Shown piece after piece: positions 19,785 through 29,493 of a stretch of 64,000 bases of DNA. The notes beneath the pieces are model-generated. The model saw only the letters and a list, made by a program, of their open reading frames with translations. It did not search any database and was not told the origin of the DNA. Source of the DNA: Pseudomonadota bacterium (GTDB taxonomy: Bacteria; Pseudomonadota; Gammaproteobacteria; Legionellales; Legionellaceae); assembly GCA_020051095.1 (NCBI GenBank), contig JAGVJN010000047.1, positions 1-64,000 of the forward strand, in the 5' to 3' direction. How positions within the stretch are numbered: the stretch's first letter is position 1; the number at the start of each line of letters is the position of its first letter. The position numbers and the translations under genes were made by a program.

Positions 19785-20651
19785 TCATAGGTTTTCGGTG
19801 ATTTCTATCAGTGCATGTTTAATCATGCGTTCTACTAGAGGCTCAATTGCATCGGCAAATTCCCCTTTTATTCGATTGGCAAGAACCACACTTAAAGATA
19901 CGCATCGATGCCCCATTAATCGACTTAAACCATACAGAGCCGCTGTTTCCATTTCGATATTGGTGACGGGGATATCCTGGAAACTAAGTGTTGACAGATC
20001 GCGATATAAATTCGGGAAGGCAAGCGGATGACGTAAAGCCCTTCCTTGAGCAGCATAAAAACCATTGCAGGTAATGGTTATCCCTGGTTTTGCATCATTC
20101 TTAAATTGCTGATGAAGCGATGACTCTGCTTGAGCGACGAAATAGGCGCTCGTATAATCTGTAAACGTTTTTTGGCAATTTTGATGTAAAAGTTTCTCAT
20201 CATTTGTCATCGAATATTGATAAAAATCCATCATATTATCCAGTCCTATGGCATAGGCACTGTTTATAATATCACCAATAGCAAAATTCTCATGGATTGA
20301 GCCAGTTGTTCCCAGTCTAATTAACGATAATTGCCGGCCGTTATCGAGATAAGTCCGAGATGGCAAATCCATTGAAGCCAGCGCATCTAATTCATTGATA
20401 ACAATATCGATGTTAGGCATACCAATGCCAGTGGATAGCACTGTCAAACGTTGATTGTTTAAATAACCGGTATGAGTCACAAACTCTCGATGCTGTCGTT
20501 TTAGTTCAATCGAATCAAAATGGCGGCTAACTTGATTTACCCGAGCCGGGTCGCCCACGGTGATAATCGTATCTGCAATTTCTTCAGACAACAGATCAAG
20601 ATGATACACTGCCCCACGTTCATTAAGAGGTAAATCCGCTGCATTTGCCAT
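19785..20651 (-). CDS. nucleoside phosphorylase (uridine phosphorylase-like)
   Basis: This 288-residue member of the PNP/UDP-1 family has a phosphate-binding GDPARV near 32-37, GIGMPN near 76-81, a glycine-rich LGTTGSIH, and the ribose/base-binding EMETAAL. It resembles uridine phosphorylases but is about 35 residues longer than E. coli Udp. Substrate is therefore uncertain between uridine and related nucleosides. It ends 47 bases before the gyrA start and may be transcribed with it. A separate salvage cluster lies at 25-27 kb. Confidence 0.8.
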   Translation of the reverse strand: MANAADLPLNERGAVYHLDLLSEEIADTIITVGDPARVNQVSRHFDSIELKRQHREFVTHTGYLNNQRLTVLSTGIGMPNIDIVINELDALASMDLPSRTYLDNGRQLSLIRLGTTGSIHENFAIGDIINSAYAIGLDNMMDFYQYSMTNDEKLLHQNCQKTFTDYTSAYFVAQAESSLHQQFKNDAKPGITITCNGFYAAQGRALRHPLAFPNLYRDLSTLSFQDIPVTNIEMETAALYGLSRLMGHRCVSLSVVLANRIKGEFADAIEPLVERMIKHALIEITENL

Positions 20652-20750
20652 CGCGTTTCAAATTGTTTGCTAAACTGTATCTAAAGGATATATTTTTGGA
20701 CGTAACAATACAACATTTACCCATGAATTCTCATGGATATAAATCTCAAA

Positions 20751-20779
20751 TTGACCTTTGTTATGCATTTATATAACAT
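20751..20779 (+). promoter_or_regulatory. sigma-70-like promoter of gltA
   Basis: TTGACC (20751-20756), a 17-base spacer, and TAACAT (20774-20779) lie 84 bases before the gltA ATG. The match to consensus is 5/6 and 4/6 with optimal spacing. Confidence 0.5.
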
Positions 20780-20795
20780 AGCCATTAAATTTGAT

Positions 20796-20838
20796 AAGGG
20801 TGAATCCCTGTCTATCTAATATAGACTTAATTACCCTT
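20796..20838 (+). promoter_or_regulatory. structured 5' leader of gltA
   Basis: Two nested stems are visible: AAGGGT (20796-20801) with ACCCTT (20833-20838), enclosing GTCTAT-CTAAT-ATAGAC (20810-20826). The structure lies between the predicted promoter and the AGGAGA ribosome-binding site. It matches no riboswitch I can name; a regulatory role is inference. Confidence 0.35.
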
Positions 20839-20863
20839 GATAATATAAACACTAGGAGATTCT

Positions 20864-22135
20864 ATGACCACGAAAAAGGCTCAATTAAACATCGATGGGC
20901 ATGAACCAATTGACTTACCAATTTTTTCGCCTACCCTTGGTAATGATGTCATTGATGTGGGCAAGCTCGTGTCTGAAGGCTATTTTACTTATGATCCTGG
21001 TTTCGTATCAACAGCCGCCTGCGAATCAAAGATTACTTACATCGATGGTTCCAATGGAATCCTTCTCTATCGTGGTTATCCGATTGAGCAACTGGCAGAA
21101 AAAAAAGACTTCATTGACGTATCGTATTTATTGCTAAATGGTGAATTACCTACGAAAGAAGAAAAAGAGGATTTCACTTCTCTCCTCAATAATCACACCA
21201 TGGTCCACCAACAAATGTACCAATTTTTGAATGGTTTTCGTCGAGATGCTCACCCGATGGCAATCATGGTTGGCATTGTGGGTGCTCTATCTGCTTTCTA
21301 CCATGACACAACTGACTTAAACAACGAAGATGATCGCTATCGCTCTGCCATTCGACTGATTGCAAAAATGCCAACATTAGCAGCCATGAGTTATAAATAC
21401 TCCATCGGCATGCCTTTTATGTATCCCAAAAATGACATGTCTTATGCTGAGAATTTTCTTCATATGATGTTTGGCGTACCAACTGAGAATCGTAATCCCG
21501 ATCCTGTCCTAGTTGCAGCAATGGATGTCATTTTCACCCTGCACGCAGACCATGAGCAAAACGCCTCCACATCCACCGTCCGACTCGCTGGATCAACCGG
21601 CGCCAACCCTTATGCGTGCACGTCAGCTGGCATTGGTGCTTTATGGGGACCTGCCCATGGTGGCGCTAACGAAGCCTGTTTAAACATGTTGCAACAAATC
21701 GGCGACGTCAAACACATCCCTGAGTATATAAAACGTGCTAAAGATAAGGATGATCCATTCCGTCTCATGGGCTTTGGCCACCGCGTCTACAAAAGCTATG
21801 ACCCACGAGCAAAAGTAATGCGCCACACCTGCCACCGCGTATTAGATGCAGTGGGTGCTCACAATGAGCCCTTATTCAAATTAGCCATGGAACTCGAGCG
21901 CATTGCCTTAGAAGATGATTATTTTGTTGAGAAAAAGCTTTACCCCAATGTTGACTTTTATTCTGGCATCACCTTAAGTGCTATTGGCATCCCAACGAAT
22001 ATGTTTACCGTTATCTTTGCCCTTGCTCGAACTGTTGGATGGATGTCCCATTGGTTAGAAATGAGTAGCAGCAAAGGTAAAATTGGCCGACCAAGACAAT
22101 TATACACAGGCAAAACTCAGCGAGATATTGAATAA
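20864..22135 (+). CDS. gltA: citrate synthase (type II)
   Basis: The product is 423 residues, the size of hexameric NADH-regulated citrate synthases of Gram-negative bacteria. Catalytic motifs are [12 protein letters not shown] (His), [10 protein letters not shown] (His) and the Asp in NVDFYSG. It condenses acetyl-CoA and oxaloacetate at the start of the TCA cycle. It is a single gene with its own promoter, a strong AGGAGA ribosome-binding site and a hairpin at its end. Confidence 0.97.
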   Translation: MTTKKAQLNIDGHEPIDLPIFSPTLGNDVIDVGKLVSEGYFTYDPGFVSTAACESKITYIDGSNGILLYRGYPIEQLAEKKDFIDVSYLLLNGELPTKEEKEDFTSLLNNHTMVHQQMYQFLNGFRRDAHPMAIMVGIVGALSAFYHDTTDLNNEDDRYRSAIRLIAKMPTLAAMSYKYSIGMPFMYPKNDMSYAENFLHMMFGVPTENRNPDPVLVAAMDVIFTLHADHEQNASTSTVRLAGSTGANPYACTSAGIGALWGPAHGGANEACLNMLQQIGDVKHIPEYIKRAKDKDDPFRLMGFGHRVYKSYDPRAKVMRHTCHRVLDAVGAHNEPLFKLAMELERIALEDDYFVEKKLYPNVDFYSGITLSAIGIPTNMFTVIFALARTVGWMSHWLEMSSSKGKIGRPRQLYTGKTQRDIE

Positions 22136-22166
22136 CTTGCTCCTACAAACCACCCCAAATCTCAAC

Positions 22167-22210
22167 TTTCAAAGCTATAATCGGGCATCTGCCCGATTAT
22201 AGCTTTGAAA
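22167..22210. terminator. perfect 21-bp inverted repeat after gltA
   Basis: Arms 22167-22187 and 22190-22210 are exact reverse complements with a two-base centre. It begins 31 bases after the gltA stop. Such a stem should stop or stabilise transcripts, but no T-run follows on the plus strand, so it is not a textbook terminator. Confidence 0.6.
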
Positions 22211-22370
22211 CTATCTGCAACACCATCTAACCACTTTATAAAATGATCATATTTTAACCTTATTTTCGTCTATCTTCCAAAAATTCCATTCTTTTTATGA
22301 AGAACTGAAAATTCTTTACTAAAATAATATTAAGGACATAGTGAAATAAGAATGATAATAAGGGATTGAT

Positions 22371-23096
22371 ATGAAACGCATTGTGTCATTTGTTATCATA
22401 ACATTATTCATAAGCCTCAGTCAGCAAGCCCAGGCTAATAAACGGTATGGCGAATTATTATGCCGCCAACAGGATTTCTTTTGTATCAAAGTTCGTTCTG
22501 GTGAAAGCTGGGGCAGCTTATTTCCAAACCCAGAATCACGCGATATTGTACGACGCATAAACCGCATGAACATCCAATTAAAACCGGGTATGGTGATAGC
22601 TATTCCCAAGTATCTAGATCGCATCAGCATATATGATGTCTCGCCCTTTCCAAGGTATATCGAATCAACGGGTGAACGCAGCATCTATGTCAGTCAACAA
22701 GACCTTGCTTGGGCTGCTTATGATCAGGATGGTGAACTCCTATGGTGGGGACCGATATCGCCAGGAAAAGGTAATTGCCGTAACCAAGATGGCTGCAAAA
22801 CACCGTCAGGCTCTTTCCGCGTCATACGTAAACAAGACATTGATTGCATCTCAACAGCATTTCCTAGACGAGCCAACGGCGATAATGGCGGTGCTCCAAT
22901 GCCTTACTGCATGCATTTTTTCAGAGGTTATGCACTTCATGGTAGCCCAGTTGTACCAGGTTATGCCGATAGTCATGGCTGCGTAAGAATGTTTATTGAA
23001 GATGCTCGCTGGTTAAATGAGGAATTTGTCACGCTTCCAGGAAATGGTTATAAAGGAACAAGGGTTATCATTGGAAGCCCCGCAAAGAATTCCTAA
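22371..23096 (+). CDS. exported L,D-transpeptidase with LysM-like N-terminus
   Basis: The product is 241 residues with a signal peptide (1-22, AQA-NK). Residues about 37-84 resemble a LysM peptidoglycan-binding module (VRSGESWGSL...LKPGMVIAIP). The YkuD domain follows, with catalytic SHGCVR at 201-206 (Cys204) and His190. It shares MPYCMHF with the smaller lipoprotein at 3.2 kb, suggesting the same subfamily. It probably crosslinks or remodels peptidoglycan in the periplasm. It is a single gene between gltA and the convergent rlpA. Confidence 0.88.
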   Translation: MKRIVSFVIITLFISLSQQAQANKRYGELLCRQQDFFCIKVRSGESWGSLFPNPESRDIVRRINRMNIQLKPGMVIAIPKYLDRISIYDVSPFPRYIESTGERSIYVSQQDLAWAAYDQDGELLWWGPISPGKGNCRNQDGCKTPSGSFRVIRKQDIDCISTAFPRRANGDNGGAPMPYCMHFFRGYALHGSPVVPGYADSHGCVRMFIEDARWLNEEFVTLPGNGYKGTRVIIGSPAKNS

Positions 23097-23120
23097 AGAA
23101 GGGGTTTACCAGGTTCTGTG

Positions 23121-23858
23121 TTAGCGAATCACAGCAAGCGCTTCTTCAAAACCAATTTGACTAAGTTGGTAACGCACTTGCTCCAGTTTAGCGAGCTTAT
23201 CAAAGGGGCCAATGGTAATGACATATAAATCGCTAATCTGATCCATCATCACGGGCCATCTAAATTCCTTTTCAAGCCGCTTTTTTAATTTTTTGGCATT
23301 GTTGTAAATACTCATGCTGGCAACATGGATAAAATATTCGCCGACCGGATCGGCATAGTTAGCCATCGAAACCGCATCAACTGACACTTTGGCTGTTCCA
23401 GCTTGAATAATTCCTAATAGATACGCAGCAGAATAGGATAAATCGATAATGCGATCAGTATGGAACGGTCCACGATCGTTGACGCGCACAATAATAGAAC
23501 GACCATTGGTAAGGTTTGTCACTTTAACATAACAAGGCAATGGCAGCGTTTTGTGAGCCGCTGTGATGGCATACATATCATAGACTTCGCCACTCGACGT
23601 ACGTTTTTTATGAAAATCAGGCCCATACCAAGACGCAATACCCAGTTGATGAAATCCTTTGCTACTTTTTAAAACTTGATAAACGTTGCCATCCATTTTA
23701 TAAGTAATTGGGTTGCCATAAAAGCTCAAAGGCTCATCAATTGGGATCACTGGCTTTAATTGCCGCACACGAGTTGCATGGGCTTCATAAGCAAAACCAA
23801 ATGGCTTTAGCAATAAGATAAAGCATGCGATTAGAAAGCGAGCCAAAAATAATTGCAT
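23121..23858 (-). CDS. rlpA: RlpA-like septal ring protein (DPBB plus SPOR)
   Basis: The product is 245 residues with a signal peptide (about 1-28, without a clear lipobox). The double-psi beta-barrel includes GIASWYGPDFHKKRTSSGE and VRVNDRGPFHTDRIIDLS, including the Asp typical of lytic RlpA. A C-terminal SPOR domain (about 170-245) binds denuded glycan at the septum. RlpA cleaves such glycans in Pseudomonas. It is convergent with the L,D-transpeptidase; only 24 bases separate their ends. Confidence 0.88.
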   Translation of the reverse strand: MQLFLARFLIACFILLLKPFGFAYEAHATRVRQLKPVIPIDEPLSFYGNPITYKMDGNVYQVLKSSKGFHQLGIASWYGPDFHKKRTSSGEVYDMYAITAAHKTLPLPCYVKVTNLTNGRSIIVRVNDRGPFHTDRIIDLSYSAAYLLGIIQAGTAKVSVDAVSMANYADPVGEYFIHVASMSIYNNAKKLKKRLEKEFRWPVMMDQISDLYVITIGPFDKLAKLEQVRYQLSQIGFEEALAVIR

Positions 23859-24048
23859 CGATGAAACTCATATTTGTGGTAACATGTTAGCGACGATCTC
23901 TATGATAAACTCAAATTGATTGTTAGTAAAAGTATCTTGGGTCTATAACGAAACGACGATAGGATAAAAAGCGAAACAACTGTCCATTCATAGCCAGATA
24001 TATAACAATAGGACTATTTTTAACACAACGAGAGATGAGAATATTGCA

Positions 24049-24873
24049 ATGCATCCTGAACAGTCTTCTTTAGGTCAAAAGACCCATTATGAAAATCAGT
24101 ACAATCCAACCTTGTTATTCCCGATTGAGCGGTTCGCCAAACGAGTTGAAATAAATTTAGATGTCAACACGACCCCTTTATTTGGATACGATCTTTGGAC
24201 GCACTATGAAGTTTCTTGGCTAAACAAAAAAGGAAAACCCCAAGTTGCCATTGCAATCATGATGATCCCCTGTCACTCTCGTTTCTTAATCGAGTCGAAA
24301 TCATTAAAGCTCTATTTTAATAGTTTTAATCAAACACCGTTTTCAGATTGGCGGCAAGTCAAGCAAACCATAGTTAAGGACTTAAGCCAAGTTGTTGAAA
24401 CCGAGATCCAAGTTCATCTCTACCCGTTAGGTGAGGCACCCCTTTCAACCTGCGCTAGATTCGAAGGATTATGCTTAGATGACCTCGATATTTCCTGTCA
24501 TCAGTATCAACCTGATTCGAATTTGTTAAACACAACGAGTAAGAACACAACAGAAGTCATCCATTCCAATTTGTTGAAATCAAATTGTTTAGTCACGAAT
24601 CAACCAGACTGGGGAAGTGTGCAAATTTCCTATCAGGGTCCTCAAATTGACCATGAAGGTTTGTTACGCTATATCATTTCATTCCGTGAACATAATGAAT
24701 TTCATGAGCAATGCATTGAACGGATGTTTATGGATATTTTACGGCAATGCAAACCTAGTAAATTAACCGTAATTGGTCGTTATACCCGGCGAGGTGGTCT
24801 GGATATTAATCCTGTCAGAAGCACCCATCCGTTGGATTCCGTCAATTTATATTTAAGATTGATACGTCAATAA
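24049..24873 (+). CDS. queF: NADPH-dependent 7-cyano-7-deazaguanine reductase
   Basis: The product is 274 residues, the long two-domain QueF form. The NADPH-binding motif ESKSLKLYF lies at 82-90. The catalytic Cys180 is in SNCLVTNQPDWGS with Asp187, and the substrate Glu/His are in the EFHEQCIERMF region. It reduces preQ0 to preQ1 for queuosine in tRNA. No other que genes are adjacent. It stands alone, with a putative GAGATGAG ribosome-binding region upstream. Confidence 0.95.
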   Translation: MHPEQSSLGQKTHYENQYNPTLLFPIERFAKRVEINLDVNTTPLFGYDLWTHYEVSWLNKKGKPQVAIAIMMIPCHSRFLIESKSLKLYFNSFNQTPFSDWRQVKQTIVKDLSQVVETEIQVHLYPLGEAPLSTCARFEGLCLDDLDISCHQYQPDSNLLNTTSKNTTEVIHSNLLKSNCLVTNQPDWGSVQISYQGPQIDHEGLLRYIISFREHNEFHEQCIERMFMDILRQCKPSKLTVIGRYTRRGGLDINPVRSTHPLDSVNLYLRLIRQ

Positions 24874-25023
24874 AGGCCTTGCGCTTGGGCAAGAGCCAAG
24901 GTTGATTAAGACGGCCACATCGCGGTATATTTTTTCATGTAAAGGCTATCATTCCGGCCCTAGCAGATACCCTGTTATGCAAATTCATGCTATAGTTCCA
25001 ATTTTACATATGATAAAAAGAAA

Positions 25024-25419
25024 ATGGCCGACATCCCCCACATGATCCAATTAGCAGTGTCGCATCTCAAAAATGCCCACGCTCCTTATTCTAAATTTCA
25101 TGTGAGTTGTTGCATACAAGGAATAAACCAGCGTTATTATGTTGGCGTTAACGTGGAAAATATTGTCTATCCTTTAGGAAATTGTGCAGAAGCATCCGCC
25201 ATTAGTCAGATGGTAACGGATGGCTGTAAAGGCATCGACAGTGTTGTTCTTTTGACAAGTGAAAATCGACTCTGTAGCCCATGTGGCGGTTGTCGGCAAC
25301 GACTGTATGAGTTTGCCACACCGAGCACCAAAATATACTTATGTAATCAGAAATCTGTTCTAAAAGAGTATAATTTAACCGATTTATTACCCGAAGCATT
25401 TCATTTATTACCGACTTAA
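25024..25419 (+). CDS. cdd: cytidine deaminase
   Basis: The product is 131 residues, the short tetrameric type. Zinc ligands and catalytic residues are Cys54 and Glu56 in NCAEA, and Cys87 and Cys90 in PCGGCRQ. It deaminates cytidine and deoxycytidine to uridines. It leads a salvage group with a purine nucleoside phosphorylase 12 bases downstream and deoC overlapping that gene. Confidence 0.94.
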   Translation: MADIPHMIQLAVSHLKNAHAPYSKFHVSCCIQGINQRYYVGVNVENIVYPLGNCAEASAISQMVTDGCKGIDSVVLLTSENRLCSPCGGCRQRLYEFATPSTKIYLCNQKSVLKEYNLTDLLPEAFHLLPT

Positions 25420-25431
25420 CAGTGTGAGAAT

Positions 25432-26262
25432 ATGACTATTTATAATTTTGCCCATGAAGCTGCACATATCATTAAACAAGATTTCCCTCAATATCGCCCC
25501 TTAGTAGGCATTGTATGCGGCTCAGGTCTTGGTAGTTTTACCGAGCAATTAGAAGATAGTGTACGCATCCCCTACGGTGATTTGCCTGGTTTTCCAAAAG
25601 TCACCGTCAGTGGCCATGGTGGATACCTAGTATTAGGACGACTGGGTGGTACCGATGTTGCCTGTCTTGAAGGCCGTTCACATAGTTACGAAAATCAAGA
25701 TTTTACACCCGTTCTAACCTATGTTCGCACATTAAAGTTAATTGGTTGCCAGTATTTTATTGCTACCAATGCTTCAGGCTCCTTAAGAGAAGATGTTGGT
25801 CCAGGTGAGCTAATGCTAATAACGGATCATATCAATATGCAGCCGAGCAATCCATTGGCTGGAGAAAATGACGAACGGTTTGGCCCTCGTTTTTACCCGC
25901 TTGATAATGCCTATGATATCGAGTTACGCGCAAGATTATTAGAAATCGCCCAACAAGCGCATCTCAATTTACATCAAGGTGTGTATATTTCCGTGCTAGG
26001 GCCCAACTATGAAACTGCCGCTGAAATTCGCGCATTTCGCATTATGGGTGCTGATGCTGTCGGGATGTCAACTGTGCCCGAGGTTCTGGTTGCTAATCAT
26101 TGTGGAATGAAAGTTGCGGTGATAGCAACCATTACCAATTATGCAACTGGGTTGTCCACTGATTCTCATTCGCACGAAGCAGTCGTTGTGATGGCGGCCG
26201 CTGCCTCAAATATGTTAAACCGGCTATTAACTCAATTCATTGGTCAAATACATCATGGCTAG
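25432..26262 (+). CDS. purine nucleoside phosphorylase, trimeric type
   Basis: The product is 276 residues. Motifs are GSGLGSF (phosphate site), HGG, EGRSHSYE, NASGSL, GPNYETAAEIRAF and GMSTVPE, all standard for trimeric PNPs (PunA/XapA). It phosphorolyses purine nucleosides to free base and (deoxy)ribose 1-phosphate. The (deoxy)ribose product feeds the DeoC step encoded by the next gene. Substrate range (inosine/guanosine versus xanthosine) cannot be fixed from sequence. It overlaps deoC by 8 bases. Confidence 0.9.
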   Translation: MTIYNFAHEAAHIIKQDFPQYRPLVGIVCGSGLGSFTEQLEDSVRIPYGDLPGFPKVTVSGHGGYLVLGRLGGTDVACLEGRSHSYENQDFTPVLTYVRTLKLIGCQYFIATNASGSLREDVGPGELMLITDHINMQPSNPLAGENDERFGPRFYPLDNAYDIELRARLLEIAQQAHLNLHQGVYISVLGPNYETAAEIRAFRIMGADAVGMSTVPEVLVANHCGMKVAVIATITNYATGLSTDSHSHEAVVVMAAAASNMLNRLLTQFIGQIHHG

Positions 26263-27022
26263 TCTATCAACACAAACAATCAATTTGTCGGATATGACCA
26301 ATTTGATACACACCATCGAACATCCAACACTGGATAGTCAATCGCTTTTATCGCTAATAGACTATACATTTTTAAATGATAAGCGGTCTCAAGATGCGCT
26401 CGATGAGTTTGTTCAATCAGCCTACCGCTATCCTCAATTAGCCGGCATATGTGTTTATGCGCATCATTTACATTTATTCAAACAACACCCTAGCAAGAAA
26501 GTGACCGTCGTTAATTTCCCAGCCGGTGATCAAAACGACTTCGCTGTATTTGGCGAATTTGATTCGGTAATCAATGTCGCTAATCCCGATGAAATTGACT
26601 ATGTATTTCCCTATCAGGCCTATCTTGACGGTGCAAAAGAGTATGCTTTACATCAATGCAAAAAAGTCATTGAACATAGTCGTAGAACCCAAGTGACAAT
26701 AAAAATCATTATTGAGTCAGGTGAGTTCACCTCGCCGACAATTCTCTACGAGTTATGTAAGTCAATCCTTGAGTTCCAACCTGATTTCATTAAAACGTCG
26801 ACTGGCTTTAGCAAAACTGGCGCCACCTTTGAAGCAGTTAGCGTGATTTGCCAAGCAATCAAAGATTCAGGCATCGACTGTGGGGTGAAAGTTTCGGGTG
26901 GGATAAGAGATGCCTTAGCAGCTTGTCGGTATATTTTCCTTGCTGAAACCATCCTTAACCGTCAAATTGATCCATCCTGGTTTCGTATAGGCGCAAGCCA
27001 GTTAGTGCGCAATTTAACATAA
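26255..27022 (+). CDS. deoC: deoxyribose-phosphate aldolase
   Basis: The start is set at ATG 26255, inside the end of the phosphorylase gene; an in-frame ATG five codons earlier is also possible. This gives 255 residues. The Schiff-base lysine is in FIKTSTGF and the proton-relay lysine in GVKVSGGIRD. It splits 2-deoxyribose 5-phosphate into acetaldehyde and glyceraldehyde 3-phosphate. It ends the cdd-PNP-deoC unit. No deoB-like mutase is seen nearby. Confidence 0.92.
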   Translation: MASLSTQTINLSDMTNLIHTIEHPTLDSQSLLSLIDYTFLNDKRSQDALDEFVQSAYRYPQLAGICVYAHHLHLFKQHPSKKVTVVNFPAGDQNDFAVFGEFDSVINVANPDEIDYVFPYQAYLDGAKEYALHQCKKVIEHSRRTQVTIKIIIESGEFTSPTILYELCKSILEFQPDFIKTSTGFSKTGATFEAVSVICQAIKDSGIDCGVKVSGGIRDALAACRYIFLAETILNRQIDPSWFRIGASQLVRNLT

Positions 27023-27030
27023 GGCAATTG

Positions 27031-27220
27031 CCGGGCCAAGGTCCTGAAGTATCTTCAGATTTCTAAAACAAGAAAAAGTTGCCGTCGTTGCGAGCGTAAG
27101 CGAAGCAATCCAGCACAGATGTTTAACATGACATCGATATGGATTGCTTCGCTTTCGCTCGCAACAACTATATATCATACATCTCCCCAAAACTGAGGAT
27201 ACTTAAGGCCAAGACTCGAC
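27031..27220. repeat. palindromic mobile-type repeat with a nested REP hairpin (copy 1)
   Basis: The outer arms (near TCCTGAAGTATCTTCAG and CTGAGGATACTTAAGGCC) are related inverted repeats. A second palindrome is nested inside: 27087-27111 and 27141-27165 pair at 24 of 25 positions. A shorter copy lacking the nested part is at 28418-28533, on the other side of ald. Confidence 0.7.
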
Positions 27221-27234
27221 CGATATTCGCCAAA

Positions 27235-28353
27235 CTATGAAGCGAGTGCATCCGTGGCTGCTACATATTCATATTTAAGATCCCGAGCAACCGCTTCATA
27301 GGTAATCATGCCTTTATGGACATTTAAACCATTGAGAAGGTGTCCATCACTTAAGAGTGCTAATTTTACCCCTTTTGTGACTAAACTGATGATATACGGT
27401 AATGTTGCATTATTCAGAGCGAAAGTCGATGTCCTAGGAACAGCCCCTGGCATATTAGCAACACAATAATGAACCACATTTTCTTCAACGTAAGTAGGCT
27501 CTAGATGTGTGGTTGGCCTGGATGTTTCGAAGCATCCGCCTTGATCGATTGCAACATCAACCACAACCGAACCTGGACGCATTTCCCGAAGCATTTTTCG
27601 CGTGACTAACTTTGGTGCAGCAGCCCCTGGTACTAACACGGCACCAATGACTAGATCTGCATGGGTGACATAATGTTCCATCGACTCTTGGGTTGCATAG
27701 ATGGTATTTAATTTTGAGCCAAATTGAAAATCAAGCTCTCTTAGTCGTTGCAGGGATTTATCAACGACAGTTACATAGGCCTCCATACCCATCGCCATTC
27801 TAACTGCATTCGTACCTACAACCCCACCACCAATCACGACAACACTGGCTGGTGCCACACCAGGTACACCACCTAACAGCATACCGCTACCACCCTGAGC
27901 CATTTCTAAGCAATGCGCGCCGGCCTGTATCGACATACGACCTGCTACTTGCGACATAGGCGTTAATAGCGGCAAACCACCCTCGCTTTGGGTAACTGTT
28001 TCATAGGCTATCGCAGTTGCTTTTGATTCTTTGAGAAGTTTTGTTTGCTGAGGATCCGGGGCTAGGTGGAGATAGGTAAAAATAGTTTGACCTTCTCGCA
28101 ATCGCTTACATTCAATGGGTTGGGGTTCTTTTACTTTAACCACCAAGTCAGCTCGTTCGAATATTTCTTCAGCTCTATCAACAATTTCTGCACCAGCTGC
28201 TTTGTAATCATCATCGGAAATACTAATACCCAAACCGGCATTTTTTTCAATAATGACTTTGCTACCTGCTCGAATAATTTCTCTAACGCTTCCCGGCACT
28301 AACCCCACACGATTTTCCTGTGGTTTAATCTCCTTTGGCACACCTACTAACAT
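27235..28353 (-). CDS. ald: alanine dehydrogenase
   Basis: The product is 372 residues, the standard length. The N-terminal [13 protein letters not shown] motif, VKVKEPQ (substrate Lys), YLHLAP (catalytic His) and the NAD-binding [12 protein letters not shown] all match Ald. The C-terminal [19 protein letters not shown] is also diagnostic. It interconverts L-alanine and pyruvate with NAD. It is a single gene flanked on both sides by copies of the same short repeat. Confidence 0.96.
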   Translation of the reverse strand: MLVGVPKEIKPQENRVGLVPGSVREIIRAGSKVIIEKNAGLGISISDDDYKAAGAEIVDRAEEIFERADLVVKVKEPQPIECKRLREGQTIFTYLHLAPDPQQTKLLKESKATAIAYETVTQSEGGLPLLTPMSQVAGRMSIQAGAHCLEMAQGGSGMLLGGVPGVAPASVVVIGGGVVGTNAVRMAMGMEAYVTVVDKSLQRLRELDFQFGSKLNTIYATQESMEHYVTHADLVIGAVLVPGAAAPKLVTRKMLREMRPGSVVVDVAIDQGGCFETSRPTTHLEPTYVEENVVHYCVANMPGAVPRTSTFALNNATLPYIISLVTKGVKLALLSDGHLLNGLNVHKGMITYEAVARDLKYEYVAATDALAS

Positions 28354-28417
28354 AATTGTCTCTCTTATTATTATTTATTGATCATTGAACTATTCAACAA
28401 TGAAGCTCAGTTCGTAG

Positions 28418-28533
28418 GTTGGGTCCTGCCCTGAAGTATTTTCACTTTTCTATCACAAGAAAAAGTTGCCGTCGTTGCGACTAAATATCAAGCATCTCCT
28501 AAAAACTGAAGATACCTCAGGCCTCGGCCCAAC
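28418..28533. repeat. palindromic mobile-type repeat (copy 2)
   Basis: It shares with copy 1 the core ACAAGAAAAAGTTGCCGTCG and both flanks, but lacks the nested REP hairpin. Ends GTTGGGTCCTG and CGGCCCAAC are imperfect inverted repeats. It lies between ald and etfA. Confidence 0.65.
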
Positions 28534-28544
28534 AATATTCCCCA

Positions 28545-29480
28545 TTAATTACTTAACTTCTCAATCAACTCAGGAACAATCTTAAACAGATCGCCAACTA
28601 AACCATAATCCGCTACCTGAAAAATGGGGGCTTCGGCATCTTTATTGATGGCAACAATCACTTTCGCATCCTTGATACCAGCCAAGTGTTGAACAGCACC
28701 CGATATGCCTATGGCAAAGTATAATTTTGGCGCAATTATTTTTCCTGTTTGTCCCACTTGATAATCATTGGAAATAAACCCCGCGTCAACCGCCGCTCTT
28801 GAAGCACCTACTGCCGCCCCAATCGCATCAGCAAATTGTTCAACTAATTGGAAATTCTCTTTATTTTGCAGGCCTCTACCTCCGGAAACAACGATATCTG
28901 CTCCTGTAAGTTCTGGCCGCTCCGATACGCTTAATTGGTGATTGATAAATTGCGTTTTGGCCGCTGAAATAACCACTTTATGATGATTGATTGGAGCAGA
29001 AGGCTGCGCCTCTTCCACGGGCGAAAAAGCAGAGGGACGAATTGTAATTACCTTAGTTGTATCAAGCGATTGAACTGTTTCGATAGCGTTACCTGCATAT
29101 ATGGGTCGTTTAAAGGTGTCCGGCGCAACAATCTCCGTCACATCCGAAATTTGGGCAACATCCAATTTTGCAGCAATCCTTGGCAAACAATTTTTACCAA
29201 AGGTGGTGGCTGGTGCAGCAATATGATTAAAACCACTGGCAACAGCTAGCACTGCTTCCGTGATATTCTCAGCTAAAGCATGTGCTAAACATTCATCTTC
29301 AATCAGAGTAACAGATTGAACACCGCTGATTTTTGCTACTTCTTCCGCAACTGATTGACATTGATAGCCACAAACTAACGCAGTGACTGGCGATGCCAAT
29401 AGCGTTGCTGCTCTAATAACAGACAAGTTGCTAGAGGCGGGTTTATTGTTATCGTGCTCAATTAGAACAAGCGTACTCAT
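28545..29480 (-). CDS. etfA: electron transfer flavoprotein alpha subunit
   Basis: The product is 311 residues. The C-terminal FAD-binding domain has VVSGGRGLQNKENF, GASRAAVDAGF, QVGQTGKIIAPKLY and GISGAVQHLAG, all characteristic. It pairs with EtfB to carry electrons from acyl-CoA dehydrogenases to the quinone pool. It begins 13 bases after etfB and is in the same operon. ETF-quinone oxidoreductase is not in the window. Confidence 0.96.
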   Translation of the reverse strand: MSTLVLIEHDNNKPASSNLSVIRAATLLASPVTALVCGYQCQSVAEEVAKISGVQSVTLIEDECLAHALAENITEAVLAVASGFNHIAAPATTFGKNCLPRIAAKLDVAQISDVTEIVAPDTFKRPIYAGNAIETVQSLDTTKVITIRPSAFSPVEEAQPSAPINHHKVVISAAKTQFINHQLSVSERPELTGADIVVSGGRGLQNKENFQLVEQFADAIGAAVGASRAAVDAGFISNDYQVGQTGKIIAPKLYFAIGISGAVQHLAGIKDAKVIVAINKDAEAPIFQVADYGLVGDLFKIVPELIEKLSN

Positions 29481-29493
29481 TAATTACCTCCTG

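Noticed and set aside
27087-27165. CRISPR-like repeat
   Set aside because: It is a single palindrome with one spacer-like loop, not an array of direct repeats.
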